A stretch of DNA of 6,844 nt from an uncultured Collinsella sp. Lineage in GTDB: Bacteria; Actinomycetota; Coriobacteriia; Coriobacteriales; Coriobacteriaceae. A program made the translations under genes and the position numbers. This document shows positions 1 through 6,782 of the stretch, one piece after another. The stretch covers positions 1 through 6,844 of the forward strand of contig URZR01000087.1 in the NCBI GenBank assembly GCA_900552425.1, written 5' to 3'. Under the pieces are notes generated by a model. It did no database searches, was not told the origin of the DNA, and saw only the letters and a list, made by a program, of their open reading frames with translations. Numbering within the stretch: position 1 is the stretch's first letter; the number at the start of each line of letters is the position of its first letter.

Positions 1-2278
1 CAGACAAGGGCGGCACCGTCACGCGGATCCCCTGACGCCCGAGCTTCTTGATCATCATCTCGCGCAGATGCGGATTGGCCGAGACACCACCGCCGATGCA
101 ATACTCCTTGCACCCGGTGGCGTGCAGGGCGTTTTTGGCCTTCTTGTACTGCACGTCAAAGACCGCCGCCTCAAACGAGGCCGCTAGGTCGGGCAGGTGA
201 ATCGTGCGCCCGGCCTTGGTCTCCTGCTCGATGTAGAGCGTCACCGCCGTCTTGAGGCCCGAAAGCGAGAAGCGATAGTCCCCCCTGCTGTTAAGCGCAC
301 GGGGGAAATCGATCGCGCGGGGATTACCCGTCTCGGCCAGCTTGGAGATGATGGGGCCACCGGGATAGCCCAGGCCCAGCGCCTTTGCCACCTTGTCGAA
401 GGCTTCGCCCACGGCGTCGTCGAGCGTCTCGCCAAGCACTTCATAGTCGCCCCATGCCTTTACGTGCACGAGCATGGTGTGCCCGCCCGAAACGAGCGTA
501 AAGATAAACGGGGGCTTGAGGTCGGGCTGCGCCAACAGGTTGGCAAACAGGTGGCCCTCCAGATGATTGACGCACACCAGCGGTTTGCCGGCAGCATACG
601 CAAAGCCCTTGGCAAAGGCGACACCCACCACCAGGGCACCCACCAGGCCAGGACCTTGCGTCACGCCCACAGCGGCAAGCTCACTTGGCGCAATGGCTCC
701 GCCCGTAAGGCCCAGCGATGCTGCGGCATCCTCGAGCGCCGCATCCACGACGCTCACAATCACCTCAACGTGTTTGCGCGAGGCGATCTCGGGCACCACG
801 CCGCCAAAGCGGGCGTGAAAATCAATCTGTGTCGACACCTGGTTGGCCAGCATATTGCCATCTGCATCGATAATCGCCACCGCCGTCTCGTCGCAGGAGC
901 TCTCGATAGCGAGCACTAGGCGGCGATGCTCAATCTCGACACGTTCCTCGGCAGAGCGCTTGGGCGCAGACAGGGGCCATGCGCGTTGCTCGGCTGCCGT
1001 CGGCTCGGGCGAGGCGTTATCGACCGGAAGCACGAGGGGAAGTGGGGCCGTCATGACGATGGCGTCCTTGCCGGCACCGTAATAGCCACGACGACGGCCA
1101 GCCTCGGTAAAGCCCAGAGCGTTATAAAGCGCGATCGCTCCCTCGTTACCGTCCTCGACCTCGAGCGAAGCCGTAGTGCAGCCGAGCATCTGGGCATCAT
1201 AGCTCACGTGCGACAGCAGCTTGCGGGCAATGCCCTCACGGCGATGTGCCGGGTCGACGGCGACATCCAGAATCTGCACATCACCGTCCACGACCATACC
1301 GCCGGCAAGGCCCAGCAGCTTGCCGTCGTCGTGTGCCACCCACCAACTACGCGGCGCAGCGACGTCCTCGCCCAGTTCGGACAGGAACATGCCCGGCGTC
1401 CACGCCTCGTGTCCGGCACCTTCAAAGCAGGCGGCCTCCAGCGCGCTCGCGCCCTCGGCATCCGCCGCGCCCATGGGACGGAACTGCAGATGACGACCGG
1501 CGAGCTCATCGGCAACGCCCGTAATTTCGCTGTGCGCACTCTCGGCAAGACCAAGACGCTTGCGCTCGTTTTCCTCGGCATCCGAAAGGCGCGTGTAAAT
1601 CGGCAGGACGCGGGCCGGATCGCCGTCGCCCGCAGCGTGCGCGAGCAGCAAGCCCTCGCCCGAAGGCCACCACAGGTCGCGCTCCACGCAGCGGGCGGTC
1701 TCGTCCTCACCCAGCAGCTTGCCATAGCGCACAAGACCGTCACCGGTCAGCTGAACCTGGTCCCAGTCCGCTGCTTGGCGCCACTCATCGAGCGCCACGG
1801 CGGCCTTGACCACGTGTTCGCGCTCAAATTGACGCTCGGGACCCTCATCGACCAGCATATACAGCGCCGGATATACCTCACCGCGCATAGCATCGGCCAA
1901 GATACCAAGCTTGCCACGCACGCCAGCCTTCCACGCCGTCCAAGCGCAAGCGTCAAGCGTCGACACGCCCAGCAGCGGAACATTGGCACCACATGCGAGG
2001 CCCTTGGCAGTGGAGATGCCGATGCGCACGCCCGTAAACGACCCCGGGCCGCGGCCGACCACGTAGCAACCAACATCGCTGCGATTCAGACCGGCTTGAG
2101 CCAGCACGCCATCAACGGTATTCACGAGCTCAACGTTGGCGTGACGGCGACACATGTGGTCGCCACTCGCGAGCTTCGTCTCGCCCGTCTGCCCATCAAT
2201 CCAGCTTGCCGCGCAGGCAAGCATGTCGGTCGAGGTATCGAGCGCCACCACCAGCGCGTTGTCGTTATGCAAGCTCAT
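1..2278 (-). CDS. tsaB/rimI/tsaD: TsaB-RimI-TsaD fusion protein (t6A tRNA modification plus N-acetyltransferase), 3' end outside window
   Basis: One stop-free frame of 759 codons from ATG at 2278 continues past the left edge. Residues about 7-235 are TsaB-like: ALVVALDTST near the N-terminus and RGPGSFTG at 76-83. Residues about 261-411 form a GNAT domain of RimI type, with the acetyl-CoA loop R346-R-E-G-I-A351, E373 in LEVE (catalytic glutamate position) and the Y399-Y400 pair. A Pro/Ala-rich linker (about 412-452) leads to TsaD: ESSCDET 459-465, metal ligands H572 and H576 in HLEGH, SGGHT 597-601, DDAVGEAFDK 620-629, FSLSGLKT 670-677, GGGVSAN 729-735. By family knowledge TsaD transfers threonylcarbamoyl to A37 of ANN-decoding tRNAs with TsaB as partner, and RimI acetylates protein N-termini such as ribosomal S18. 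The final 40-60 residues of TsaD are missing only because the window ends. The start overlaps the tsaE end by 14 bases; its AAGG Shine-Dalgarno (2288-2291) is weak, so translational coupling is likely. Domain identities are secure; joint function is inferred. Confidence 0.93.
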   Translation of the reverse strand, partial: MSLHNDNALVVALDTSTDMLACAASWIDGQTGETKLASGDHMCRRHANVELVNTVDGVLAQAGLNRSDVGCYVVGRGPGSFTGVRIGISTAKGLACGANVPLLGVSTLDACAWTAWKAGVRGKLGILADAMRGEVYPALYMLVDEGPERQFEREHVVKAAVALDEWRQAADWDQVQLTGDGLVRYGKLLGEDETARCVERDLWWPSGEGLLLAHAAGDGDPARVLPIYTRLSDAEENERKRLGLAESAHSEITGVADELAGRHLQFRPMGAADAEGASALEAACFEGAGHEAWTPGMFLSELGEDVAAPRSWWVAHDDGKLLGLAGGMVVDGDVQILDVAVDPAHRREGIARKLLSHVSYDAQMLGCTTASLEVEDGNEGAIALYNALGFTEAGRRRGYYGAGKDAIVMTAPLPLVLPVDNASPEPTAAEQRAWPLSAPKRSAEERVEIEHRRLVLAIESSCDETAVAIIDADGNMLANQVSTQIDFHARFGGVVPEIASRKHVEVIVSVVDAALEDAAASLGLTGGAIAPSELAAVGVTQGPGLVGALVVGVAFAKGFAYAAGKPLVCVNHLEGHLFANLLAQPDLKPPFIFTLVSGGHTMLVHVKAWGDYEVLGETLDDAVGEAFDKVAKALGLGYPGGPIISKLAETGNPRAIDFPRALNSRGDYRFSLSGLKTAVTLYIEQETKAGRTIHLPDLAASFEAAVFDVQYKKAKNALHATGCKEYCIGGGVSANPHLREMMIKKLGRQGIRVTVPPLS

Positions 2279-2771
2279 CTTGTACAGCCTTATCAATCAA
2301 ATGGGAAAGCTCCATTGCGCGGTCACCGTGCGCCTCGAGCGTTATCGTTCGCACATCGCTGTCGCCCTCATCACGCTTGAGCGTCACCGAAAGATACTCA
2401 TCCGTCAGCTCGTCCTGGAATTGTTCGCCCCATTCCAGCAGGCAAGCACCCTCATAGCCCAGCACATCAAAAATGCCCGTATCCTCGAGCTCGTAGGCAT
2501 GCTCCAGGCGGTATAGATCAAAGTGAAACAGCGGAATACGACCTTGATCGTGAACGGCCATGAGCGCAAACGTAGGGCTCGTAACCATATGCCCATCGCC
2601 CAGCCCGCGCGAGACGCCCTTGGTAAAGTGAGTTTTGCCCACTCCCAGGCCACCGGTCAGGATGAGCACATCGCCGTCCTCAAGGCACGGTGCAATTAGC
2701 TCGCCAAAGTACTCCGTATCGGCAGCACTAGCCGTTTTGTAAGTGCCTACCCCCAGGCGCTCCAGGGACAT
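2265..2771 (-). CDS. tsaE: TsaE, ATPase of the t6A tRNA threonylcarbamoylation complex
   Basis: 168 residues, slightly longer than the usual 150 or so. TsaE is a cytoplasmic P-loop ATPase that binds the TsaB-TsaD heterodimer and is needed for its turnover in making t6A37. The Walker A motif is G40-G-L-G-V-G-K46-T47, followed by SPTF at 65-68, HFDLYR at 83-88 (the Walker B-like segment with D85) and EWGE at 113-116, all in the order typical of this family. The family's common form is GDLGAGKTT; here the Asp is Gly (G41) and the residue after KT is His (H48). The start has a good AAGGAG Shine-Dalgarno (2777-2782) five bases before the ATG. Twelve bases separate it from the glycosylase stop upstream, and its end overlaps the start of the TsaB-RimI-TsaD gene, placing both parts of the complex under coupled translation. 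Confidence 0.95.
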   Translation of the reverse strand: MSLERLGVGTYKTASAADTEYFGELIAPCLEDGDVLILTGGLGVGKTHFTKGVSRGLGDGHMVTSPTFALMAVHDQGRIPLFHFDLYRLEHAYELEDTGIFDVLGYEGACLLEWGEQFQDELTDEYLSVTLKRDEGDSDVRTITLEAHGDRAMELSHLIDKAVQDELA

Positions 2772-2783
2772 ATACGCTCCTTA

Positions 2784-3404
2784 TTATTCCGAGGCGTCCT
2801 CTGGCGCGGGATGTCGCTCCAGATAGTCGCCCAGCATCTTAAAGTCTTCCTCCAGCAGCTCCTGCCATGCCGGATTGCGCAGCGCTGCTGCCGGATGGAA
2901 AGTGGGCATTACTACAAAATGCCCCATCTGGTGGAACCTGCCGCGCAGCTTAGTAATGCCAATCTCGGTCTTAAGCACAAAGTGCGTCGCGGGGTTGCCG
3001 AGTGTCACGATAATATCGGGCCAGATGCTTCGAATCTGCTCACGCAAAAACGGCGAACAAGCCAGCACTTCCTCGGGACGCGGATTGCGGTTTCCCGGCG
3101 GGCGGCACTTAAGCACGTTGGCAATGTAGACGTCTTCGCGTTTGAGCCCCGCCAGCGACAAAATGCCGTTGAGGTCCTCGCCTGCCGCCCCCACAAAGGG
3201 CTCGCCCTGCAAATCCTCATTGCGGCCCGGCGCCTCGCCAATAAACATCACGCGAGCGCGGGGGTTTCCCACGCCAAACACGATATTGTGACGCGACTGG
3301 TAGAGCTGGCAGAGGTGACAATCGCCCAGAACGGCCTCGATCTCCTCGAGTGCGACCTCACGCGGCGCCTGATGGCTATGGCCGGGGATGTGCATGACGC
3401 CCAT
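2784..3404 (-). CDS. Uracil-DNA glycosylase, family 4 type with Fe-S cluster
   Basis: 206 residues, the usual length for the family. It should excise uracil arising from cytosine deamination or misincorporation, starting base excision repair. Visible motifs: four cysteines suited to a [4Fe-4S] cluster (C29 and C32 in CHLC, C100 in VLKCRPPG, C116 in EEVLACSPF); the uracil-pocket motif GEAPGRNED at 56-64; VGAAGEDLNGIL from 71; the NVLKCRPPGNRNP segment; and the second active-site motif TFHPAAALRNP at 168-178 with H170. The DUF-like N-terminal dozen residues contain several His and are not conserved as far as I know. The first ATG is preferred over the Met at residue 4 because an AGGAG Shine-Dalgarno lies five bases upstream; that site contains the alr stop codon, so the two genes are tightly coupled. 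Related family 5 or SPO1-polymerase-like domains are less likely given the full cysteine set. Confidence 0.92.
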   Translation of the reverse strand: MGVMHIPGHSHQAPREVALEEIEAVLGDCHLCQLYQSRHNIVFGVGNPRARVMFIGEAPGRNEDLQGEPFVGAAGEDLNGILSLAGLKREDVYIANVLKCRPPGNRNPRPEEVLACSPFLREQIRSIWPDIIVTLGNPATHFVLKTEIGITKLRGRFHQMGHFVVMPTFHPAAALRNPAWQELLEEDFKMLGDYLERHPAPEDASE

Positions 3405-3409
3405 AGCGG

Positions 3410-3415
3410 CTCCTA
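3410..3415 (-). promoter_or_regulatory. Ribosome binding site of the glycosylase gene, containing the alr stop codon
   Basis: The minus strand reads TAGGAG: its TAG is the alr stop and its AGGAG is the Shine-Dalgarno placed five bases before the glycosylase ATG at 3404. A ribosome ending alr therefore sits directly on the next gene's entry site, which suggests coupled translation. Confidence 0.7.
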
Positions 3416-4558
3416 CACGTAGACCTTGTCGAGACGCATGCCAAAGCCGCAGGCGACCTCGTAGTTAATCGTTCCGCGCAGTCGGGCCATCTCGTCCATA
3501 GTGATCTCGGCGTCGCCATCGCGGCCGACAATGATCATCTCGTCACCATACTCGGCCTCGGGAATCTCGTGTGCCGGGTTGGACTGAATGGCGACCATAA
3601 ACTGGTCCATGCAGATATTGCCAACCTGATGCACGCGCTCGCCGCGATACAGCACATCCATACGATTGGAAAGCGTACGCGATAGGCCATCGGCATAACC
3701 GATCGGCAGCGTGCAGATCTGAACGCGCGTACGCGGTACGCGGTAGGTAAAACCGTAGCCCACGCCCTCGCCCATCGCAGGGTGTGCCACGCGCGTCACG
3801 CGCGCATGGACGCTCATAACGGGATCAAGCTGCATCACGCGGCCACTCAGCTCGCACGGCTGCATGCCATACAAGCCGACGCCGGCGCGAATCATATCAA
3901 AATGCATCGAGGGGTCGAGCATCGAGGACGGCGTGTTGGCGCAGTGCACGATACCGCACTCAAAGCCCGCATCCTTAATGGCCTGAACGGCCTCGGTAAA
4001 GCGCTGACACTGCAGTTTGTAGTCCCAGCCCGAAGGTTCATCGGCCGTGGCGAAGTGAGTAAATACGCCGTCGCACTGAATACCGCGATGGAAATTAATA
4101 CCGCGGACAAAGTCGAGCACCTGCGTGTAATGTACGCCAATGCGGTTCATGCCCGTCTCGATGGCAAGATGGTACTTGCCCACCTTGCCCGCCGCGACGG
4201 CGCATTCGCCATACGCAAGAGCAAAATCGGACGTATAGACCGAGGGCATGATATCGAATTCGAGCAATGCAGGAATAGCCTCGATAGGCGGCTCACTTAG
4301 AATCAGGACGGGCTTAGTAATCCCGCCCTGTCGGAGCTCAACGCCCTCGTTAACCGTCGCCACGGCAAACATGTCGGCACCGGCCGAATACATGATCTTG
4401 GCGCACTCAACAGCTCCATGACCATAAGCATCGGCCTTGACCACGCAGCACAGGCGCTGACGCGGATTCAACAAGTTCTTATAGGCCCTCGTGTTGCGAC
4501 GGAGCGCCCCGCGGTCGATCTCGACCCAGGACCAGCGCGTCAAATCGGCTTTATTCAT
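3413..4558 (-). CDS. alr: Alanine racemase (PLP-dependent)
   Basis: 381 residues, full family length. It interconverts L- and D-alanine in the cytoplasm, supplying D-Ala for peptidoglycan. The fold is an N-terminal barrel with the PLP-binding lysine K41 in VVKADAYGHG (41-48 from the Lys), ETGMNRIG at 134-141 with R139, and IRAGVGLYG at 223-231 with R224, which in known structures contacts the PLP ring nitrogen. The C-terminal beta domain brings the second catalytic residue, Y268 in GVGYGFTY, and the substrate-facing segment C316-M-D318. All expected catalytic positions are present. Only two bases separate the nnr stop from its ATG, and the best purine stretch (GGAT) sits within the nnr end and is weak, so translation probably depends on coupling to nnr. 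The acpS-nnr-alr neighbourhood is common in Gram-positive bacteria. Confidence 0.97.
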   Translation of the reverse strand: MNKADLTRWSWVEIDRGALRRNTRAYKNLLNPRQRLCCVVKADAYGHGAVECAKIMYSAGADMFAVATVNEGVELRQGGITKPVLILSEPPIEAIPALLEFDIMPSVYTSDFALAYGECAVAAGKVGKYHLAIETGMNRIGVHYTQVLDFVRGINFHRGIQCDGVFTHFATADEPSGWDYKLQCQRFTEAVQAIKDAGFECGIVHCANTPSSMLDPSMHFDMIRAGVGLYGMQPCELSGRVMQLDPVMSVHARVTRVAHPAMGEGVGYGFTYRVPRTRVQICTLPIGYADGLSRTLSNRMDVLYRGERVHQVGNICMDQFMVAIQSNPAHEIPEAEYGDEMIIVGRDGDAEITMDEMARLRGTINYEVACGFGMRLDKVYV

Positions 4559-4560
4559 GA

Positions 4561-6177
4561 TTAGTCATCCGACCCTTCGTCCATGATTCCCAGATCTTCG
4601 AGCGCATCCTTTGCCGCCAGCTCCATGGCAGGACCGATCAAGTCGATAAGATCGGTTGCGATAACGCTCTTCTCACCATACTCCGTCGCCGCGGCAAAAC
4701 CGGCGTAGCTGTGAAGTGCGACGGCGTACGAATACAGCAACTCCCAACGATCCATCTCGTCGCGCATGGTGGCAAGCGTGCCGGCCAAAATACCCGCCAG
4801 AACATCACCCGAACCGGCAGTTGCCAGAGAAGCCGGACCCGAGAGTGGCAGCAGCACGCGCTCAACACCACAGATAGCCGTCGTCGGCCCCTTGGCAATG
4901 ACCACCAGATTGTCGGAGCCTGCAGCCCAAACAACCTTCTGCGCGGCCGCAATCGCGGTACCAAGGTCGTTCACCTCGTCACCGGCAACCAGACGCGAAA
5001 GCTCACGATAGTGCGGCGTCATAACCAACGGCTGCTCGCGGCGATACATCTCGGGGTTACTATCAATACCGTCAATGGCAATCTTAGCAAGGCAATTGAG
5101 TGCATCGGCGTCCAAAATTAGCGGTACATCAAGCTCGAGCAAGCCCGAAACCACCTGCATAGCGCCGGCAGACGTCGTCATACCGGGACCGCACAGCACG
5201 CAGCTGTACTTCTTTGCGATCTCGCACACCGTCATGCGCGCAGCGGCGCCAAAGGAGCCGCGGGAATCAGACGGAATAGCAAAGACGGGAATCGAAGGAA
5301 GTGCCATGCGAATGAGATTGGCACAGGCGTCAGGAGCCGCGACTGCCACGTAACCAGCACCCGCGCGAGCTGCAGACTTGGCCGCCATAATGGCAGCACC
5401 AGGATATTGCGCAGATCCGGCGACAATAAGCACGGAGCCACGGGAATACTTATCGATATTCGATGGTAGCGGAGCAAAGTAATCAACTAAGTCACCGGGC
5501 TCGACAATCTCGGCGGCGTGGTCGACATCATCGATGACCTCGTCAAGACGGTCGTAAAGATTGCCGCAGATCAAATCGCCAGCATACTCAGGACCATCAG
5601 CGCTATACAGACCAATCTTGGGCGCAATCATCGTCACCGTGCGCTCGGCACGAATGCAGTCGTCATCAACAACGCCCGTCTCTGCATTCAGGCCCGAGGG
5701 GACATCAATGGATACGACACAATCGGCGCATTCATTGACCGTAGGAATCCAAATGGAGAACGGCGCACGCAGATTCCCGTGGAAACCGGTACCAAAAATG
5801 GCATCGACAACAACATCGGCCTTATCGATCAAAACCTCGAGTTCATCACGCGAGGGGCCGACGCAAACGTGCACATCGCGGCCGGCAGTACGACGAGCAA
5901 CATGACGTGCCAGAGCAGCAGGAATCTCATCCGGCTCAACCGGAGAAACGATATCCACGTCCACACCCTTATGGCTCAGGATATCGGCGGCAACCCAACC
6001 GTCGCCACCATTATTACCAAAACCGACCAAAACGAGAACCCGATCGGGATTGAGCTTCAAGACCTCGTTAGCGGCAAACTCACCCGCTAGCTCCATAAGC
6101 TCGGCCTTCGAAGTCCCTTCGCGTTCGATGATATCCTCGAGACGAACGACTTCTTCGGTACTCAAAACCGGTTTCAT
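4561..6177 (-). CDS. nnr: Bifunctional NAD(P)H-hydrate epimerase / ADP-dependent NAD(P)H-hydrate dehydratase
   Basis: 538 residues, the normal size of the two-domain enzyme that repairs hydrated NADH and NADPH. The N-terminal YjeF_N epimerase domain (about 1-215) shows GFGNNGGDG at 52-60, D125 in VVVDAIFGTG and VSIDVPSGLNAETG at 155-168. It interconverts the R and S hydrates. The C-terminal ribokinase-like dehydratase domain (about 230-520) shows KYSRGSVLIVAGS from 243, YPGAA at 258-262, CGPGM at 329-333, LDADALN at 355-361, TPHYREL at 387-393 and the nucleotide-binding, catalytic AGSGD at 455-459 (D459). Nothing looks broken. Its ATG follows the acpS stop directly (TAGATG on the coding strand), and an AGGAG Shine-Dalgarno at 6183-6187 lies five bases before it, inside the acpS end. 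It is commonly found beside acpS and alr. Confidence 0.96.
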   Translation of the reverse strand: MKPVLSTEEVVRLEDIIEREGTSKAELMELAGEFAANEVLKLNPDRVLVLVGFGNNGGDGWVAADILSHKGVDVDIVSPVEPDEIPAALARHVARRTAGRDVHVCVGPSRDELEVLIDKADVVVDAIFGTGFHGNLRAPFSIWIPTVNECADCVVSIDVPSGLNAETGVVDDDCIRAERTVTMIAPKIGLYSADGPEYAGDLICGNLYDRLDEVIDDVDHAAEIVEPGDLVDYFAPLPSNIDKYSRGSVLIVAGSAQYPGAAIMAAKSAARAGAGYVAVAAPDACANLIRMALPSIPVFAIPSDSRGSFGAAARMTVCEIAKKYSCVLCGPGMTTSAGAMQVVSGLLELDVPLILDADALNCLAKIAIDGIDSNPEMYRREQPLVMTPHYRELSRLVAGDEVNDLGTAIAAAQKVVWAAGSDNLVVIAKGPTTAICGVERVLLPLSGPASLATAGSGDVLAGILAGTLATMRDEMDRWELLYSYAVALHSYAGFAAATEYGEKSVIATDLIDLIGPAMELAAKDALEDLGIMDEGSDD

Positions 6178-6717
6178 CTATGCTCCTAGCGTATCTTGCG
6201 AAGCATCGCCCAGGTGCTCCGTCAATGCTGAATTCTGCAGCTGCTCGAGCTCATCTAATACAGAGCGAGCCTCTTTAAATGTCTGCGCAACGCGTTTCTT
6301 GGTGCTCACCTTTTCATCTTTTGGCTTAGGCCGAGCATCTTCGGTAATCGCGATGGCATTCGCAACGGCCAAGTCTCCCGTAAGCGTAATGGAAAGAGCG
6401 ACCTCAACAACACCCAGTTCTTGAGCGATCTCGAGAGCACGGCCCGAAAGCAGCGCCTTCGGTTTGCCGAGTTTATCACGCGTAACCGAAACATCCTTGC
6501 GACCAACGCCTTGACTAAAACCCGTGCCGAGAGCTTTAAGCACCGCCTCGCGCGAAGCAAAGCGGCTCGCATAGTGAGCAGCGGGACGCGATGATGCATC
6601 GCAATACGCACGCTCTTCTTCGGTAAACACACGCCGAGCAAACGACGGCGTCTTTTCAAGAATTGATTTCATACAGGAAATCTCGACGATATCAACGCCG
6701 ATACCAGCTTCAGCCAT
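6178..6717 (-). CDS. acpS: Holo-[acyl-carrier-protein] synthase with C-terminal extension
   Basis: 179 residues from the ATG at 6717, against about 120 for a standard AcpS. It transfers 4'-phosphopantetheine from CoA to the serine of ACP, enabling fatty acid synthesis. The N-terminal GIGVDIVEI (D9 binds the metal), RVFTEEERAYC at 29-39, FASREAVLKALGTG at 53-66 (E57, K61) and LGKPKALLSG at 83-92 are typical. Near residue 109 the family usually has a Ser-His or Thr-His pair; here the stretch reads LSITLTGDLAVANA, with Leu112 where His is expected. Residues about 127-179 form a charged tail, rich in Lys and Glu, with a helical stretch (TFKEARSVLDELEQLQ) that may be a short coiled coil; I do not recognise it. 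An ATG at 6729 is in frame, but it has no Shine-Dalgarno and overlaps the strong one for 6717. First gene of the block. Confidence 0.92.
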   Translation of the reverse strand: MAEAGIGVDIVEISCMKSILEKTPSFARRVFTEEERAYCDASSRPAAHYASRFASREAVLKALGTGFSQGVGRKDVSVTRDKLGKPKALLSGRALEIAQELGVVEVALSITLTGDLAVANAIAITEDARPKPKDEKVSTKKRVAQTFKEARSVLDELEQLQNSALTEHLGDASQDTLGA

Positions 6718-6719
6718 GT

Positions 6720-6727
6720 TCACCTCC
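6720..6727 (-). promoter_or_regulatory. Ribosome binding site deciding the acpS start
   Basis: On the minus strand this reads GGAGGTGA, a full eight-base match to the end of 16S rRNA (anti-SD TCACCTCC). The GGAGG core is five bases before the ATG at 6717. It is the strongest site in the window and overlaps the alternative in-frame ATG at 6729, which argues that the longer start is not used. Confidence 0.85.
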
Positions 6728-6746
6728 ATATCGCACAGACTAAATT

Positions 6747-6776
6747 ATTGTAGCCCGTTCACAGAAGATGCGACAA
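6747..6776 (-). promoter_or_regulatory. Candidate sigma-70 promoter P1 for the acpS operon
   Basis: On the minus strand TTGTCG (6771-6776, four of six to the -35 consensus) and TACAAT (6747-6752, five of six to the -10) are 18 bases apart. Transcription would start near 6740, giving a leader of about 23 bases before the acpS ATG, just long enough for its ribosome binding site. Seen by eye; no start site data. Confidence 0.55.
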
Positions 6777-6782
6777 ACGAGG

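Noticed and set aside
197..919. Plus-strand frame of 240 codons opposite tsaD
   Set aside because: It mirrors the conserved TsaD codons and has no motif or credible ribosome binding site of its own.
1204..1743. Minus-strand frame of 179 codons inside the fusion gene
   Set aside because: It lies in another frame of the same strand and its Arg/Ala/Ser-rich translation carries no motif, whereas the overlapping frame encodes the RimI domain.
926..2380. Long plus-strand frame of 484 codons opposite the tsaB-rimI part of the fusion
   Set aside because: It is antisense to a frame with clear TsaB and RimI motifs, its translation is rich in Arg, His and Ala with no recognisable domain, and high GC in the real gene explains the lack of stops.
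5518..6090. Plus-strand frame of 190 codons opposite nnr
   Set aside because: It is antisense to the well-conserved epimerase domain and shows no independent coding signs.
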